DNA of 64,000 nt from Candidatus Leucobacter sulfamidivorax (lineage in GTDB: Bacteria; Actinomycetota; Actinomycetes; Actinomycetales; Microbacteriaceae), in NCBI GenBank assembly GCA_016771945.1, contig QZLF01000001.1, positions 1,197,447 to 1,261,446 of the forward strand. Direction: 5' to 3'. Numbering within the stretch: position 1 is the stretch's first letter; the number at the start of each line of letters is the position of its first letter. Both the position numbers and the translations under genes were made by a program. A model generated the notes under the pieces. It was not told where the DNA came from and made no database searches. It saw nothing but the letters and a program-made list of their open reading frames with translations. Shown here one piece after another: positions 17,201 through 25,452 of this stretch.

Positions 17201-18538
17201 GTGAGCAAGCAGCGAGATTTCGTCCTGCGCACCATCGAGGAGCGCGGCGTGAGGTTCGTGCGACTCTGGTTCACGGACGTCGCGGGCAACCTCAAATCGG
17301 TCGCGCTCGCGCCGGCCGAGGTCGAGGGGGCCTTCGGCGAGGGCATCGGCTTCGACGGCAGCGCGATCGAGGGCATGACGCGCGCCTACGAGAGCGACCT
17401 GCTCGCGCTGCCGGATCCCTCCACCTTCCAGATCCTGCCCTGGCGCAGCAGCACCGAGCCCACCGCGCGCATGTTCTGCGACATCGCGACGCCCAACGGC
17501 GAGCCCGCGGCGGCGGATCCGCGCAACGTGCTGAAGCGCGCCCTCGCCCGCGCCGGAGAGTCGGGCTTCACCTTCTACACCCACCCCGAGATCGAGTTCT
17601 ACCTGCTGAAGTCGAAGGAGTACGGGCCCGAGGGCCCGCAGCCGGTGGATCGCGCCGGCTACTTCGACAACGTGCCGGGCGGCACGGCCCACGACTTCCG
17701 CCGCGAGAGCGTCAACATGCTCGAGGATCTCGGCATCTCGGTCGAGTTCAGCCATCACGAGGGCGGGCACGGTCAGAACGAGATCGACCTGCGCTACGCC
17801 GACGCCCTCACGACGGCCGACAACATCATGACCTTCCGCGCGGTCGTGAAGGAGGTCGCGATCAGCCAGGGCGTGCACGCGACCTTCATGCCGAAGCCCC
17901 TCGCAGGGCAGCCCGGCAGCGGCATGCACACGCACCTCTCGCTCTTCGAGGGCGACGTCAACGCCTTCTACGATCCGGCCGCCAAGCACCAGCTCTCCCA
18001 GACCGGGCGGCGCTTCGTCGCGGGCATCCTGCGCCACGCCCCCGAGTTCACCGCGGTCACGAACCAGTACATCAACTCCTACAAGCGGCTGTGGGGCGGC
18101 GACGAGGCGCCCTCCTTCGTGAGCTGGGGTCACAACAACCGCTCGGCACTCGTGCGCGTCCCGATGTACAAGCCGGGCAAGGGCGGCAGCGCCCGGGTGG
18201 AGTACCGCGGCATCGACAGCGCGGTCAACCCCTACCTCGGCTTCTCGGTGCTGCTGGCGGCGGGCCTGCGCGGCATCGAGCAGGAGTACGAGCTGCCGCC
18301 CGAGGCCGAGCACAGCATCTGGGCGCTGAGCGACGGGGAGCGTCGCGCGATGGGCTTCGATCCGCTGCCGACGAGCCTCGACCACGCGCTCGCGGTCATG
18401 GAGCGCAGCGAGCTCGTCGCCGAGACGCTCGGCGAGCAGGTCTTCTCCTACCTGATCCGCGAGAAGCGGCAGGAGGTCGAAGCGTACCGCAACCAGATCA
18501 CGCCGTACGAGCTGCAGACCATGCTCGACACGATCTAG
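17201..18538 (+). CDS. glnA: Glutamine synthetase type I, GlnA2-like
   Basis: 445 aa, glutamine synthetase fold: N-terminal beta-grasp with VRFVRLWFTDVAGNLKS, GFDGSAIEGM, catalytic-barrel motifs EIEFYLL, HHEGGHGQNEID, GSGMHTHLSL and NRSALVRVPMY. Ligates ammonia to glutamate with ATP. Length and the glnE neighbour match actinobacterial GlnA2 rather than the main GlnA1. An EYELPPEAE segment stands where the adenylylation loop is found in GlnA1. GTG start with AAGGGAG 5 nt upstream. Followed 10 nt later by glnE, so cotranscription is likely. Some GlnA2 relatives act on polyamines instead; that cannot be settled here. Confidence 0.93.
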   Translation: MSKQRDFVLRTIEERGVRFVRLWFTDVAGNLKSVALAPAEVEGAFGEGIGFDGSAIEGMTRAYESDLLALPDPSTFQILPWRSSTEPTARMFCDIATPNGEPAAADPRNVLKRALARAGESGFTFYTHPEIEFYLLKSKEYGPEGPQPVDRAGYFDNVPGGTAHDFRRESVNMLEDLGISVEFSHHEGGHGQNEIDLRYADALTTADNIMTFRAVVKEVAISQGVHATFMPKPLAGQPGSGMHTHLSLFEGDVNAFYDPAAKHQLSQTGRRFVAGILRHAPEFTAVTNQYINSYKRLWGGDEAPSFVSWGHNNRSALVRVPMYKPGKGGSARVEYRGIDSAVNPYLGFSVLLAAGLRGIEQEYELPPEAEHSIWALSDGERRAMGFDPLPTSLDHALAVMERSELVAETLGEQVFSYLIREKRQEVEAYRNQITPYELQTMLDTI

Positions 18539-18548
18539 GCGGGCCGCG

Positions 18549-21500
18549 GTGCCCAGGGGCCGCCCCGCACTCTCGCTCGGGCAGTTCGCGCGTGCCGGTT
18601 TCCAGGAGCTGGGCGAGTCGCGGGATGCGCTCGCTGGCCTCGCCCGAGTGGTGGATCGTCCGGTCGAGGATCTGCTCGAGGCCTTCGCGCGGGCGGCGGA
18701 TCCCGATGCGGCGCTCGCGCGCATCGGAGCGCTCGCGGATCGGCACCCGGCGCTGCTGGCCGGGCTCGGCGAGGCCGAGTGGCGGCGGCTGACCCTGCTG
18801 GTCGGCGCGTCGCCCGCGCTCGGCGACTTCTTCCTGCGCCGGCACGAGCACCTGCCCGAGGTGCTGGCCCGGGGCGGACGCCTGCCCTCGGACGACGAGT
18901 CGCGGGCCGAGCTGCTGGCGGCGGTGAGCGGACTGGATGCCGCCGCCGGAGCCGTCGCGCTGCGCGTGCGCTATCGCGAGCTGCTGGCCGAGACGATGCT
19001 CTTCGATCTCGAGTGCTCGGCGAGCGGCGAGGCGCCGGAGGCCTTCGCCGCGGTGTCGGCGGCGCTCTCGGGGCTCGCGGTCGCGGCGCTCGAGGCGGCT
19101 CGCCGTGGCCCGGACGGCGGTCGTCGCGGCACGTCGGGCCCGCCGGTCGCGGCGGCGCGGGTCGCCGCCACGCGACTCTCGGTGATCGCCATGGGCAAGT
19201 GCGGTGCGCGGGAGCTGAACGTGGTGAGCGACGTCGACGTCATGTTCGTCGCCGAGGCGGTGGACGATGCGGAGGCGGGCGACGGGGAGCGCGGCGAGTC
19301 GCTCGACACCGAGGGTGCGCTCCGGATCGCCACGCGACTCGCCACCGAGATGATGCGGGCGATCCAGGATCCGGCGGCCGAGCCCCCGCTGTGGCAGGTC
19401 GACCCGAATCTGCGCCCCGAGGGACGCCAGGGCGTGCTGGTGCGGAGCCTCGGCTCGATGCTCAGCTACTACGAGCGTTGGGCGAAGGCCTGGGAGTTCC
19501 AGGCGCTCTTGAAGGCCCGCGCGGTCGCGGGGGACATCGCCCTGGGCGAGGAGTTCGTCGCGCGCACCCGCCCGCCCGTCTGGGCCTCGAGCGACCGGGA
19601 GGACTTCGTGGGCTCCGTGCAGCGAATGCGGGAGCGGGTCACCGAGCACATCGACGGCGACGAGCTCGAGGTGCAGCTGAAGCTCGGCCCCGGCGGGCTG
19701 CGCGACATCGAGTTCAGCGTGCAGCTGCTGCAGCTGGTGCACGGCCAGCGCGACGAGCGGCTGCATCTGCGGGGCACGCTCGAGGCGCTTGAGGCGCTCG
19801 TCGAGCAGGGCTACGTCGCGCGGGGCGACGGCGACCGGCTCGCCGAGGACTACCGGCGGCTGCGGGTCATCGAGCACCGTCTGCAGCTGCGCGAGTTGCG
19901 CCGCACGGCGCTCATGCCGCGCGATCCGGAGGCGCTCCGGGTGCTCGCCCGGGCGACCGGGCTCGCCGCGACCGCCGACGAGCTCATGGAGGTCTGGGAG
20001 GCGATCAAGCTCGAGGTGCGCCGACTGCACCTCAAGATCTTCTACGCGCCGCTCCTGAGCGCCGTCGCGGCGCTGCCGGAGGATGGCGTGGCGCTCGGCG
20101 GCGACGAGGCGCGCGAGCGCCTCGCGAGCATCGGCTTCCGCGATCCGGACGGTGCGCTGCGGCACCTCGCCGCCCTCACCGCCGGCACCTCGCGCACCGC
20201 ACAGATCCAGCGGAATCTGCTGCCCGTGCTGCTGCAGTGGATCGCCTCCGGCACCGACCCCGACTACGGGCTGCTCGCCTTCCGCCGGGTCAGTGAGGCG
20301 AACCGGGACACCCCCTGGTACCTGCGGCTGCTGCGCGACGGGGCGGAGGCCGCCGAGCGGCTGTGCCGGGTGCTGTCGAGCTCCCGCTTCGCGGCCGAGC
20401 TGCTCGAGTCGATCCCCGAGGCCGTGGCCTGGCTGGAACGCGACGCGCTGCTGCGGCCCGTGCCGCTCGAGACGCTGCTCGAGGAGATGCGGGCGCTCGC
20501 CTCGCGCCGCGACAGCGCGGCCGCCGCGGCGACGGCGCTCAGAGCCGTGCACCGGCGCGAGGTGCTGCGCCTCGCGCTCGGGCGGCTGGTCTTCGTGAAC
20601 GACGACGCCGACGTCGCAGCTGGACTCGACGCCGCGCACACGGCGCTGCTCGACGGGCTGCTGCTGGCCCTGCGCGCCGAGGGGGACGGCTTCCCCGGCG
20701 ACCTCGAGATCGCCTTCATCGGCATGGGGCGGTACGGCGGCCGGGAGCTGGGCTTCGCGAGCGACATCGACCTCGTCGCGGTGTACCGGGCTGCGGATGC
20801 GCAAGAGGACGCGCAGCGCACCGCGGAGCGCCTCGTGGCCGAGCTGCGCGGGCTCGTGGCGGATCCGCGGTTCCCCGTCGACCTCGACTTCGATCTGCGC
20901 CCCGAGGGCCGCAACGGGCCGATCGCGCGCAGCCTCGACGCCTACCGCGCCTACTACGAGCGCTGGTCGCTGACCTGGGAGGCCCAGGCGCTGCTGCGCG
21001 CGCGGCCGGCCGCGGGGGACGAGCGGCTCGGCGACGACTTCGTGGAGCTCGCCGACCGAATCCGCTATCCTGCTGAGTTCTCGGAGAACGACGTGCGCGA
21101 GGTGCGGCGGATCAAGGCGCGCGTCGAGGCGGAGCGGCTGCCCCAGGGCGCCGATCCGCGACGTCACCTGAAGCTCGGCCCCGGCGGCATCAGCGACGTG
21201 GAGTGGCTGGTGCAGCTGCTGCAGCTGCGCGACGGCGCCGCCCACCCCGAGCTGCGCACCGTGTCGACCCTGGCCGCCCTTGCGGGGGCTCGGGAGGCCG
21301 GGCTGCTGGGGGAGCAGGACTGCGATCACCTGGAGGCCGCGTGGCGGCTCGCGAGCTCGATCCGCTCGGCGGTGAAGCTGTGGTCCGGGCGGGGCTCGGA
21401 CGTGCTGCCCGTGGAGCGCACCGAGCTCGAGGGCATCGCCGGGGTGCTCGGCCTGCCGAGCGGACGCACGACCGAGCTCGAGGAGAGCTGGTTCACGGCG

Positions 21501-21584
21501 GCCAGGCGGGCGCGGGCGGTCGTCGAGCGGGAGTTTTTCGGCTACGACACCGATCCCTCGGCCTATCCGACGGTCATCGTCTGA
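18549..21584 (+). CDS. glnE: Bifunctional glutamine synthetase adenylyltransferase/adenylyl-removing enzyme GlnE
   Basis: 1011 aa, full length. Two nucleotidyltransferase domains are seen, each with the G-S/D-x-D pattern: NVVSDVDVMFV around residue 225 (expected adenylyl-removing half) and GFASDIDLVAVYR around residue 740 (expected adenylyltransferase half). Each is followed by DPNLRPEGRQG / DFDLRPEGRNG and by KLGPGGLRDIEF / KLGPGGISDVEW helices. It controls glutamine synthetase by attaching or removing AMP on a Tyr. GTG start. Target GlnA1 lies just downstream on the other strand. Confidence 0.95.
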   Translation: MPRGRPALSLGQFARAGFQELGESRDALAGLARVVDRPVEDLLEAFARAADPDAALARIGALADRHPALLAGLGEAEWRRLTLLVGASPALGDFFLRRHEHLPEVLARGGRLPSDDESRAELLAAVSGLDAAAGAVALRVRYRELLAETMLFDLECSASGEAPEAFAAVSAALSGLAVAALEAARRGPDGGRRGTSGPPVAAARVAATRLSVIAMGKCGARELNVVSDVDVMFVAEAVDDAEAGDGERGESLDTEGALRIATRLATEMMRAIQDPAAEPPLWQVDPNLRPEGRQGVLVRSLGSMLSYYERWAKAWEFQALLKARAVAGDIALGEEFVARTRPPVWASSDREDFVGSVQRMRERVTEHIDGDELEVQLKLGPGGLRDIEFSVQLLQLVHGQRDERLHLRGTLEALEALVEQGYVARGDGDRLAEDYRRLRVIEHRLQLRELRRTALMPRDPEALRVLARATGLAATADELMEVWEAIKLEVRRLHLKIFYAPLLSAVAALPEDGVALGGDEARERLASIGFRDPDGALRHLAALTAGTSRTAQIQRNLLPVLLQWIASGTDPDYGLLAFRRVSEANRDTPWYLRLLRDGAEAAERLCRVLSSSRFAAELLESIPEAVAWLERDALLRPVPLETLLEEMRALASRRDSAAAAATALRAVHRREVLRLALGRLVFVNDDADVAAGLDAAHTALLDGLLLALRAEGDGFPGDLEIAFIGMGRYGGRELGFASDIDLVAVYRAADAQEDAQRTAERLVAELRGLVADPRFPVDLDFDLRPEGRNGPIARSLDAYRAYYERWSLTWEAQALLRARPAAGDERLGDDFVELADRIRYPAEFSENDVREVRRIKARVEAERLPQGADPRRHLKLGPGGISDVEWLVQLLQLRDGAAHPELRTVSTLAALAGAREAGLLGEQDCDHLEAAWRLASSIRSAVKLWSGRGSDVLPVERTELEGIAGVLGLPSGRTTELEESWFTAARRARAVVEREFFGYDTDPSAYPTVIV

Positions 21585-21748
21585 GGTCTTCGACCGGCAT
21601 CCGGCCGGTCTTCGGCCGGTCCTCGGATCGCGCTTCGTCCGGGTTTCGCCCCGCGCTTCGCCTGCATCGGAGGCGATTCGAAAAAAGGATCACGAAACGG
21701 TTACAAAAGGGCTAGTCAAATCGAGGCCGAAAGCGTAACCTCATCGTT
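21585..21748 (+). promoter_or_regulatory. glnE 3' region and promoter of the small leaderless ORF
   Basis: Just after glnE come two direct units GGCCGGTCTTC / GGCCGGTCCTC and a weak GACCGG...CCGGTC hairpin (21592-21610), possibly a terminator. Then an unusually A-rich stretch for this genome (21679-21722) leads into a -35-like TAGTCA (21713-21718), 17-bp spacer and -10 TAACCT (21736-21741), 7 nt before an ATG at 21749. Confidence 0.45.
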
Positions 21749-21826
21749 ATGAACTACCTCAACACGTTCCTGGAGGCGCTGCTCTCCGAGGACGAGTTCG
21801 AGCTCGAAGAAGAGCTCGACTCCTAA
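21749..21826 (+). CDS. Candidate 25-aa acidic leaderless microprotein between glnE and glnA1
   Basis: A 25-codon frame running ATG to TAA. It begins MNYLNTFLEALL and ends in an acidic tail of mostly Glu, Asp and Leu (ten acidic residues of 25). The first half would make an amphipathic helix, Tyr3/Leu4/Phe7/Leu8/Leu11 on one face. Codons are strongly GC-ending as in neighbouring genes. There is no Shine-Dalgarno, but TAACCT ends 7 nt before the ATG, the same geometry as the other leaderless genes here. A 14-bp-stem hairpin follows 69 nt after the stop. I recognise no family. A role near glutamine synthetase is only suggested by position. Confidence 0.5.
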   Translation: MNYLNTFLEALLSEDEFELEEELDS

Positions 21827-21894
21827 GAATCAGCGCGACCGCCGCGCGCGGCGCTCGGGGAGGCGACGACGCCCGCCCCGGCGCCGAACGAGCG

Positions 21895-21930
21895 AGCGGA
21901 TCGCCCGGACGCGATGCCGGGCGATCCGCT
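21895..21930. terminator. Bidirectional hairpin terminator between the microprotein and glnA1
   Basis: A perfect 14-bp stem, AGCGGATCGCCCGG and CCGGGCGATCCGCT, with an 8-nt loop, lies between two convergent units. A long U-tract is absent, as is common in high-GC actinobacteria. Confidence 0.7.
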
Positions 21931-21963
21931 TGTCAACGAGGAGAGTCTCGGGCTCGGAGAGAC

Positions 21964-23388
21964 TCAGACCCCGTAGTAGAGCTCGAACTCGTAGGGGTGC
22001 GGGCGCAGCGCCATCGGGGCGATCTCCGCCTCCCGCTTGAGGTCGATCCAGGTCTGCACGAGCTCCTCGGTGAAGACGTCGCCCTCGAGCAGGAACTGGT
22101 GATCCGCCTCGAGCGCCGCGAGCGCCTCCTCGAGCGAACCGGGCACCTGCGGGATGCTCTTCGCCTCCTCCGGGGGCAGCTCGTAGAGGTCCTTGTCGAT
22201 CGGCTCGGCCGGCTCGATGCGGTTGCGGATGCCGTCGAGGCCTGCCATCAGCTGGGCGGCGAATGCCAGGTAGGGGTTGCCCGAGGCGTCCGGCGCGCGG
22301 AACTCGATGCGCTTCGCCTTCGGGTTCGAGCCCGTGAGCGGGATGCGGATGGCCGCGGAGCGGTTGCCCGCCGAGTAGACGAGGTTGACCGGCGCCTCGT
22401 AGCCCTTGACCAGGCGCCGGTAGCTGTTGATCGTGGGGTTCGTGAAGGCGAGCACCGCGGGGGCGTGCTTGAGGATGCCGCCGATGTACCAGCGGGCGAT
22501 GTCCGAGAGCTGCGCGTAGCCGGCCTCGTCGTAGAACAGCGGCGAGCCGTCCTTCCACAGGGACATGTGGGTGTGCATGCCCGAGCCATTGTCGCCGAAG
22601 ACGGGCTTCGGCATGAAGGTCGCGGTCTTGCCCCAGAGCTCGGCGGTGTTCTTCACGATGTACTTGAACTTGAGCACGTCATCGGCGGCGTGCACCATCG
22701 TGTCGAAGCGGTAGTTGATCTCGGCCTGGCCGGGGGCGCCCACCTCGTGGTGCGAGCGCTCGAGGTGCAGGCCCGCCTCGATGAGGCGCAGCGAGATGTC
22801 GTCGCGCAGGTCGGCCTGCTTGTCGACCGGCGAGACCGGGAAGTAACCGCCCTTGGCCGCGGTCTTGTGCGAGAGGTTGCCGCCCTCGTCCTTGCGGGCG
22901 GAGTTCCACATGGCCTCTTCCGCGTCGATCTCGTAGAGCGTGCTCTCGGGCTTCGTCTCGAAGCGCACCGAGTCGAAGATGTAGAACTCGGCCTCGGGAG
23001 CGAAGAACGCCGTGTCGGCGATGCCGGTGGAGGCGAGGTAGCGCTCGGCCTTCTTGGCGACCTGGCGCGGATCCTTCGAGTAGATCTCGCCGGTGCGCGG
23101 GTTGTAGATGTCGAAGATCAGGACGAGGGTCCGCTCGGCGCGGAACTGATCGATGTAGGCGGTGGTCACGTCGGGGATCAGCTGCATGTCCGACTCGGCG
23201 ATGCCCTGGAACCCGCGGATCGAGGAGCCGTCGAACATCTGCCCGACCTCGAAGAAGTCGAGATCCACCGTGGCGGCGGGAATGTTGAAGTGCTGCTGCA
23301 CCCCCGGCAGGTCGGTGAAACGGATGTCGACGAACTTGACGTCGGTCTCCTTGATGTAGTCGAGCACTTCCTGGGGGCTGGTGAACAT
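21964..23388 (-). CDS. glnA: Glutamine synthetase type I-beta (GlnA1)
   Basis: 474 aa, full length. Motifs: [14 protein letters not shown] and [10 protein letters not shown] in the N-domain, [43 protein letters not shown]. The adenylylation site is intact as [13 protein letters not shown] near the C-terminus; the Tyr in this loop is the residue AMP is attached to by GlnE. This is the main ammonia-assimilating synthetase. ATG at 23388 preceded by GAGGAG. Carries its own promoter region of about 120 bp shared divergently with the RDD gene. Confidence 0.97.
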   Translation of the reverse strand: MFTSPQEVLDYIKETDVKFVDIRFTDLPGVQQHFNIPAATVDLDFFEVGQMFDGSSIRGFQGIAESDMQLIPDVTTAYIDQFRAERTLVLIFDIYNPRTGEIYSKDPRQVAKKAERYLASTGIADTAFFAPEAEFYIFDSVRFETKPESTLYEIDAEEAMWNSARKDEGGNLSHKTAAKGGYFPVSPVDKQADLRDDISLRLIEAGLHLERSHHEVGAPGQAEINYRFDTMVHAADDVLKFKYIVKNTAELWGKTATFMPKPVFGDNGSGMHTHMSLWKDGSPLFYDEAGYAQLSDIARWYIGGILKHAPAVLAFTNPTINSYRRLVKGYEAPVNLVYSAGNRSAAIRIPLTGSNPKAKRIEFRAPDASGNPYLAFAAQLMAGLDGIRNRIEPAEPIDKDLYELPPEEAKSIPQVPGSLEEALAALEADHQFLLEGDVFTEELVQTWIDLKREAEIAPMALRPHPYEFELYYGV

Positions 23389-23499
23389 GTCGCTCCTCGA
23401 TACGTGATGGCGCACGCGCCTGGGTACGCATCCACCATATGCCACCCCGATTTCGGCTGGATGAGTCCGATGTTTCCGGTGTGTTACAGAGCGCCGCCA

Positions 23500-23505
23500 T
23501 AGACT
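23500..23505 (+). promoter_or_regulatory. -10 box of leaderless promoter for the RDD gene
   Basis: TAGACT ends 7 nt before the ATG at 23513. No ribosome binding site at normal distance. Confidence 0.55.
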
Positions 23506-23512
23506 TGAGGGC

Positions 23513-23950
23513 ATGCCCGCAGCGAACCGGCCTCAGCGATTCGGAGATCTCGAACCCAGCAAGTGGCCGGGAGAGCGCCTGGGTCTGCCCGAGACGGGGA
23601 CGGGCTCGGTGGGGCGGATCGGGCGCCGCTTCCTCGCGATCTTCATCGACTGGGGCATCGCGATGCTCATCGGCCTGCTCTTCGGCCCGTACAACTCGGC
23701 CGCCTACAGCTGGGCGACCTATCTGATCTTCGTGATCATGCAGATCGTGTTCATCCCCACGATCGGCGGATCGATCGGGCACCGGATCACGGGCATGCGC
23801 ATCGTGCCGATCGCCGGCGGCTGGGTCGGGCTGTGGCGGCCGGTGCTGCGCACGGTGCTGCTGGCGCTCGTGATCCCCGTGCTCGTGTGGGACTCGGATC
23901 AGCGCGGCTTCCACGACAAGGTCGCGGGCACGGTGCTGATCCGCGCCTAG
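23513..23950 (+). CDS. RDD family membrane protein
   Basis: 145 aa with three hydrophobic helices (about 42-60, 65-85 and 105-125). The name motif region [14 protein letters not shown] stands in for the Arg-Asp-Asp pattern, with R and D retained in the first helix, and the C-terminal [13 protein letters not shown] is a strong RDD signature. Function unknown; in actinobacteria it habitually neighbours glnA, as here. Divergent from glnA1, convergent with the DUF4191 gene. Confidence 0.85.
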   Translation: MPAANRPQRFGDLEPSKWPGERLGLPETGTGSVGRIGRRFLAIFIDWGIAMLIGLLFGPYNSAAYSWATYLIFVIMQIVFIPTIGGSIGHRITGMRIVPIAGGWVGLWRPVLRTVLLALVIPVLVWDSDQRGFHDKVAGTVLIRA

Positions 23951-23968
23951 CCTCGTCGCCGGTCGCGC

Positions 23969-24673
23969 TCAGCGGGGCCGGCCGGCCCGGACCTTGGTGG
24001 GGTCGATGCCCTTCGGGATCCCGATCGGCGCCCCCTGCAGCGAGGAGATGCGGTTGTAGACCGCCGTGACCTCGGCCTTGCTGAGCGAGGGCTTCAGCTT
24101 CAGGAGCGTGCGGGACAGCTTGGCGACGGGGATGCCGCCCTCGTCGGGGCCCACGTAGAGCTGCGTGATCTTGACGCCGGGGAGCGTCCGCTTGAGCTGC
24201 GTGAGCTCCTTGGCGAGGAGGGGCTTCGTGCGCTGCGACGAGCCCTCCGAGATGACCACGACGCCGCCCTTCCCGACGACCCGGTACACGGCGTCCTGCT
24301 GCTTCGTGATGGCGACGGGCACCTCGGAGCCGCGCCAGGAGCGCCGCAGCGCGCCGCTGATGACCGCGCCGACCGCGCCGGCCTTGCCCTCGATCTGCCG
24401 ATAGGCGACGGCCTCAGCTCGGCGCCCCAGCAGGATCATGGCGAGCAGCAGGCCGACGAGGATGCCGGTGATCGGCCACAGGAACCAGCCGATGAGGCCG
24501 CCGTCGAGCAGCCAGGCGAGCACCAGCGCGATCGCGATGGGCGCGAGGAACAGGAGCAGCAGGAGCGGCGTCAGTGCGCGGTCGTGCACCTTGGTGGTGT
24601 TGTAGACCTGCACCATCTGCTTGATGCGCCCGGGCTGCTTGCTGGTCTTCGCGTCCTTCGTATCCTTGGCCAT
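23969..24673 (-). CDS. DUF4191 family membrane protein
   Basis: 234 aa. A basic N-terminus is followed by two closely spaced membrane helices (about residues 37-56 and 62-83), then a soluble basic domain with AEAVAYRQIEGKAGAVGAVI and GVVVISEG. This layout matches actinobacterial DUF4191 proteins, usually found near glnA and lipoate genes. Function unknown. ATG at 24673 lies 7 nt after a TAAGCT -10 on the minus strand, implying a leaderless mRNA. Confidence 0.82.
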   Translation of the reverse strand: MAKDTKDAKTSKQPGRIKQMVQVYNTTKVHDRALTPLLLLLFLAPIAIALVLAWLLDGGLIGWFLWPITGILVGLLLAMILLGRRAEAVAYRQIEGKAGAVGAVISGALRRSWRGSEVPVAITKQQDAVYRVVGKGGVVVISEGSSQRTKPLLAKELTQLKRTLPGVKITQLYVGPDEGGIPVAKLSRTLLKLKPSLSKAEVTAVYNRISSLQGAPIGIPKGIDPTKVRAGRPR

Positions 24674-24680
24674 GACCTCT

Positions 24681-24686
24681 AGCTTA
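24681..24686 (-). promoter_or_regulatory. -10 box of leaderless promoter for the DUF4191 gene
   Basis: Minus-strand TAAGCT ends 7 nt before the ATG at 24673. Confidence 0.5.
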
Positions 24687-24786
24687 TCGCCGTGCACAGG
24701 GAGCCGTTCGCCGGGAGGAGGCTGAATCGTCCACAGATCGTCGGCTTCGGCGTCTCGCACCTGCGGCGACGGGGCAGGCTGGTGGC

Positions 24787-25452
24787 ATGGAAGTACCCGT
24801 ACGCGGATCCCCGTCGCCCGCCACGCGGCCGAGGGTGGCCGAGGTTGCCTGGCTGCTCGAGGAGCTCTGCCGCAGGGGCATCGCGGCGCGGGCGAGCGGG
24901 TGGTGCCTCGGGGAGCTGCGCTCTCGGGAGCTGCGGTGGGATCCGGACTCGGGATGGCTCGTGCGCGTCGCCGGGGGCGGATCTGCGCGCAGGCGCGCGC
25001 TGCGGCACCTGCGCCGGGGGCACGACGAGGCGTGCCGGGCGTTGGGCGTGCCGGGCGCGACGATCGATCGTCTGCTGCGCTGCTGGGGCGGAGACGATGC
25101 CGCGGACTTCCTCGCCGACGCCGTGGCGGAGGCCGTGGTCGAGGCGGCTCGGCCGGGGACTTCGCGCTTCGCGTCCGCGCGGTTCGCATCCCCGCACTTC
25201 GCATCCCCGCAGTTCGCGTCCTGCCAGTTCGCCCCGTGGAACGCCGACGGGGCCGAGGAGGCGATCGTCTACGCGATCCACCGCCGCATCACACCGCTGC
25301 GGCCCCCGTCTCCGATGGAGAACGAGGGCCGCAGGGGTTCCGAGGATCGAGGCGCTCAGATGCCGAGGTTCGCCTCGAAGCGGGCCTCCTCGAGCCGGCT
25401 CTTCACCTGGCCGAGGAAGCGGGCCGCGTCGGCGCCGTCGATCGTGCGGTGA
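24787..25452 (+). CDS. Hypothetical protein with FASxx pentapeptide repeats, 3' end antisense to sucB
   Basis: 221 aa, no family recognised. Residues about 18-120 look coding: helical, Leu/Arg-rich, with [14 protein letters not shown], then [11 protein letters not shown] and [13 protein letters not shown]. Around residues 123-148 a five-residue repeat F-A-S-x-x occurs about five times, encoded by a degenerate 15-bp tandem repeat. The last 97 bases overlap the 3' end of sucB on the other strand, and the final 35 residues are low-complexity Arg/Ser, as expected for antisense sequence, so the C-terminus may be an extension after loss of an earlier stop. A CAGGCT hexamer lies 6 nt before the ATG. 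Confidence 0.5.
   Translation: MEVPVRGSPSPATRPRVAEVAWLLEELCRRGIAARASGWCLGELRSRELRWDPDSGWLVRVAGGGSARRRALRHLRRGHDEACRALGVPGATIDRLLRCWGGDDAADFLADAVAEAVVEAARPGTSRFASARFASPHFASPQFASCQFAPWNADGAEEAIVYAIHRRITPLRPPSPMENEGRRGSEDRGAQMPRFASKRASSSRLFTWPRKRAASAPSIVR
25163..25236 (+). repeat. Degenerate 15-bp tandem repeat within the hypothetical gene
   Basis: About five units of the form TTCGC(A/G)TCC(C/G)CGCAC encode the FASxx pentapeptides. The length in multiples of 15 keeps the frame open. Confidence 0.65.
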
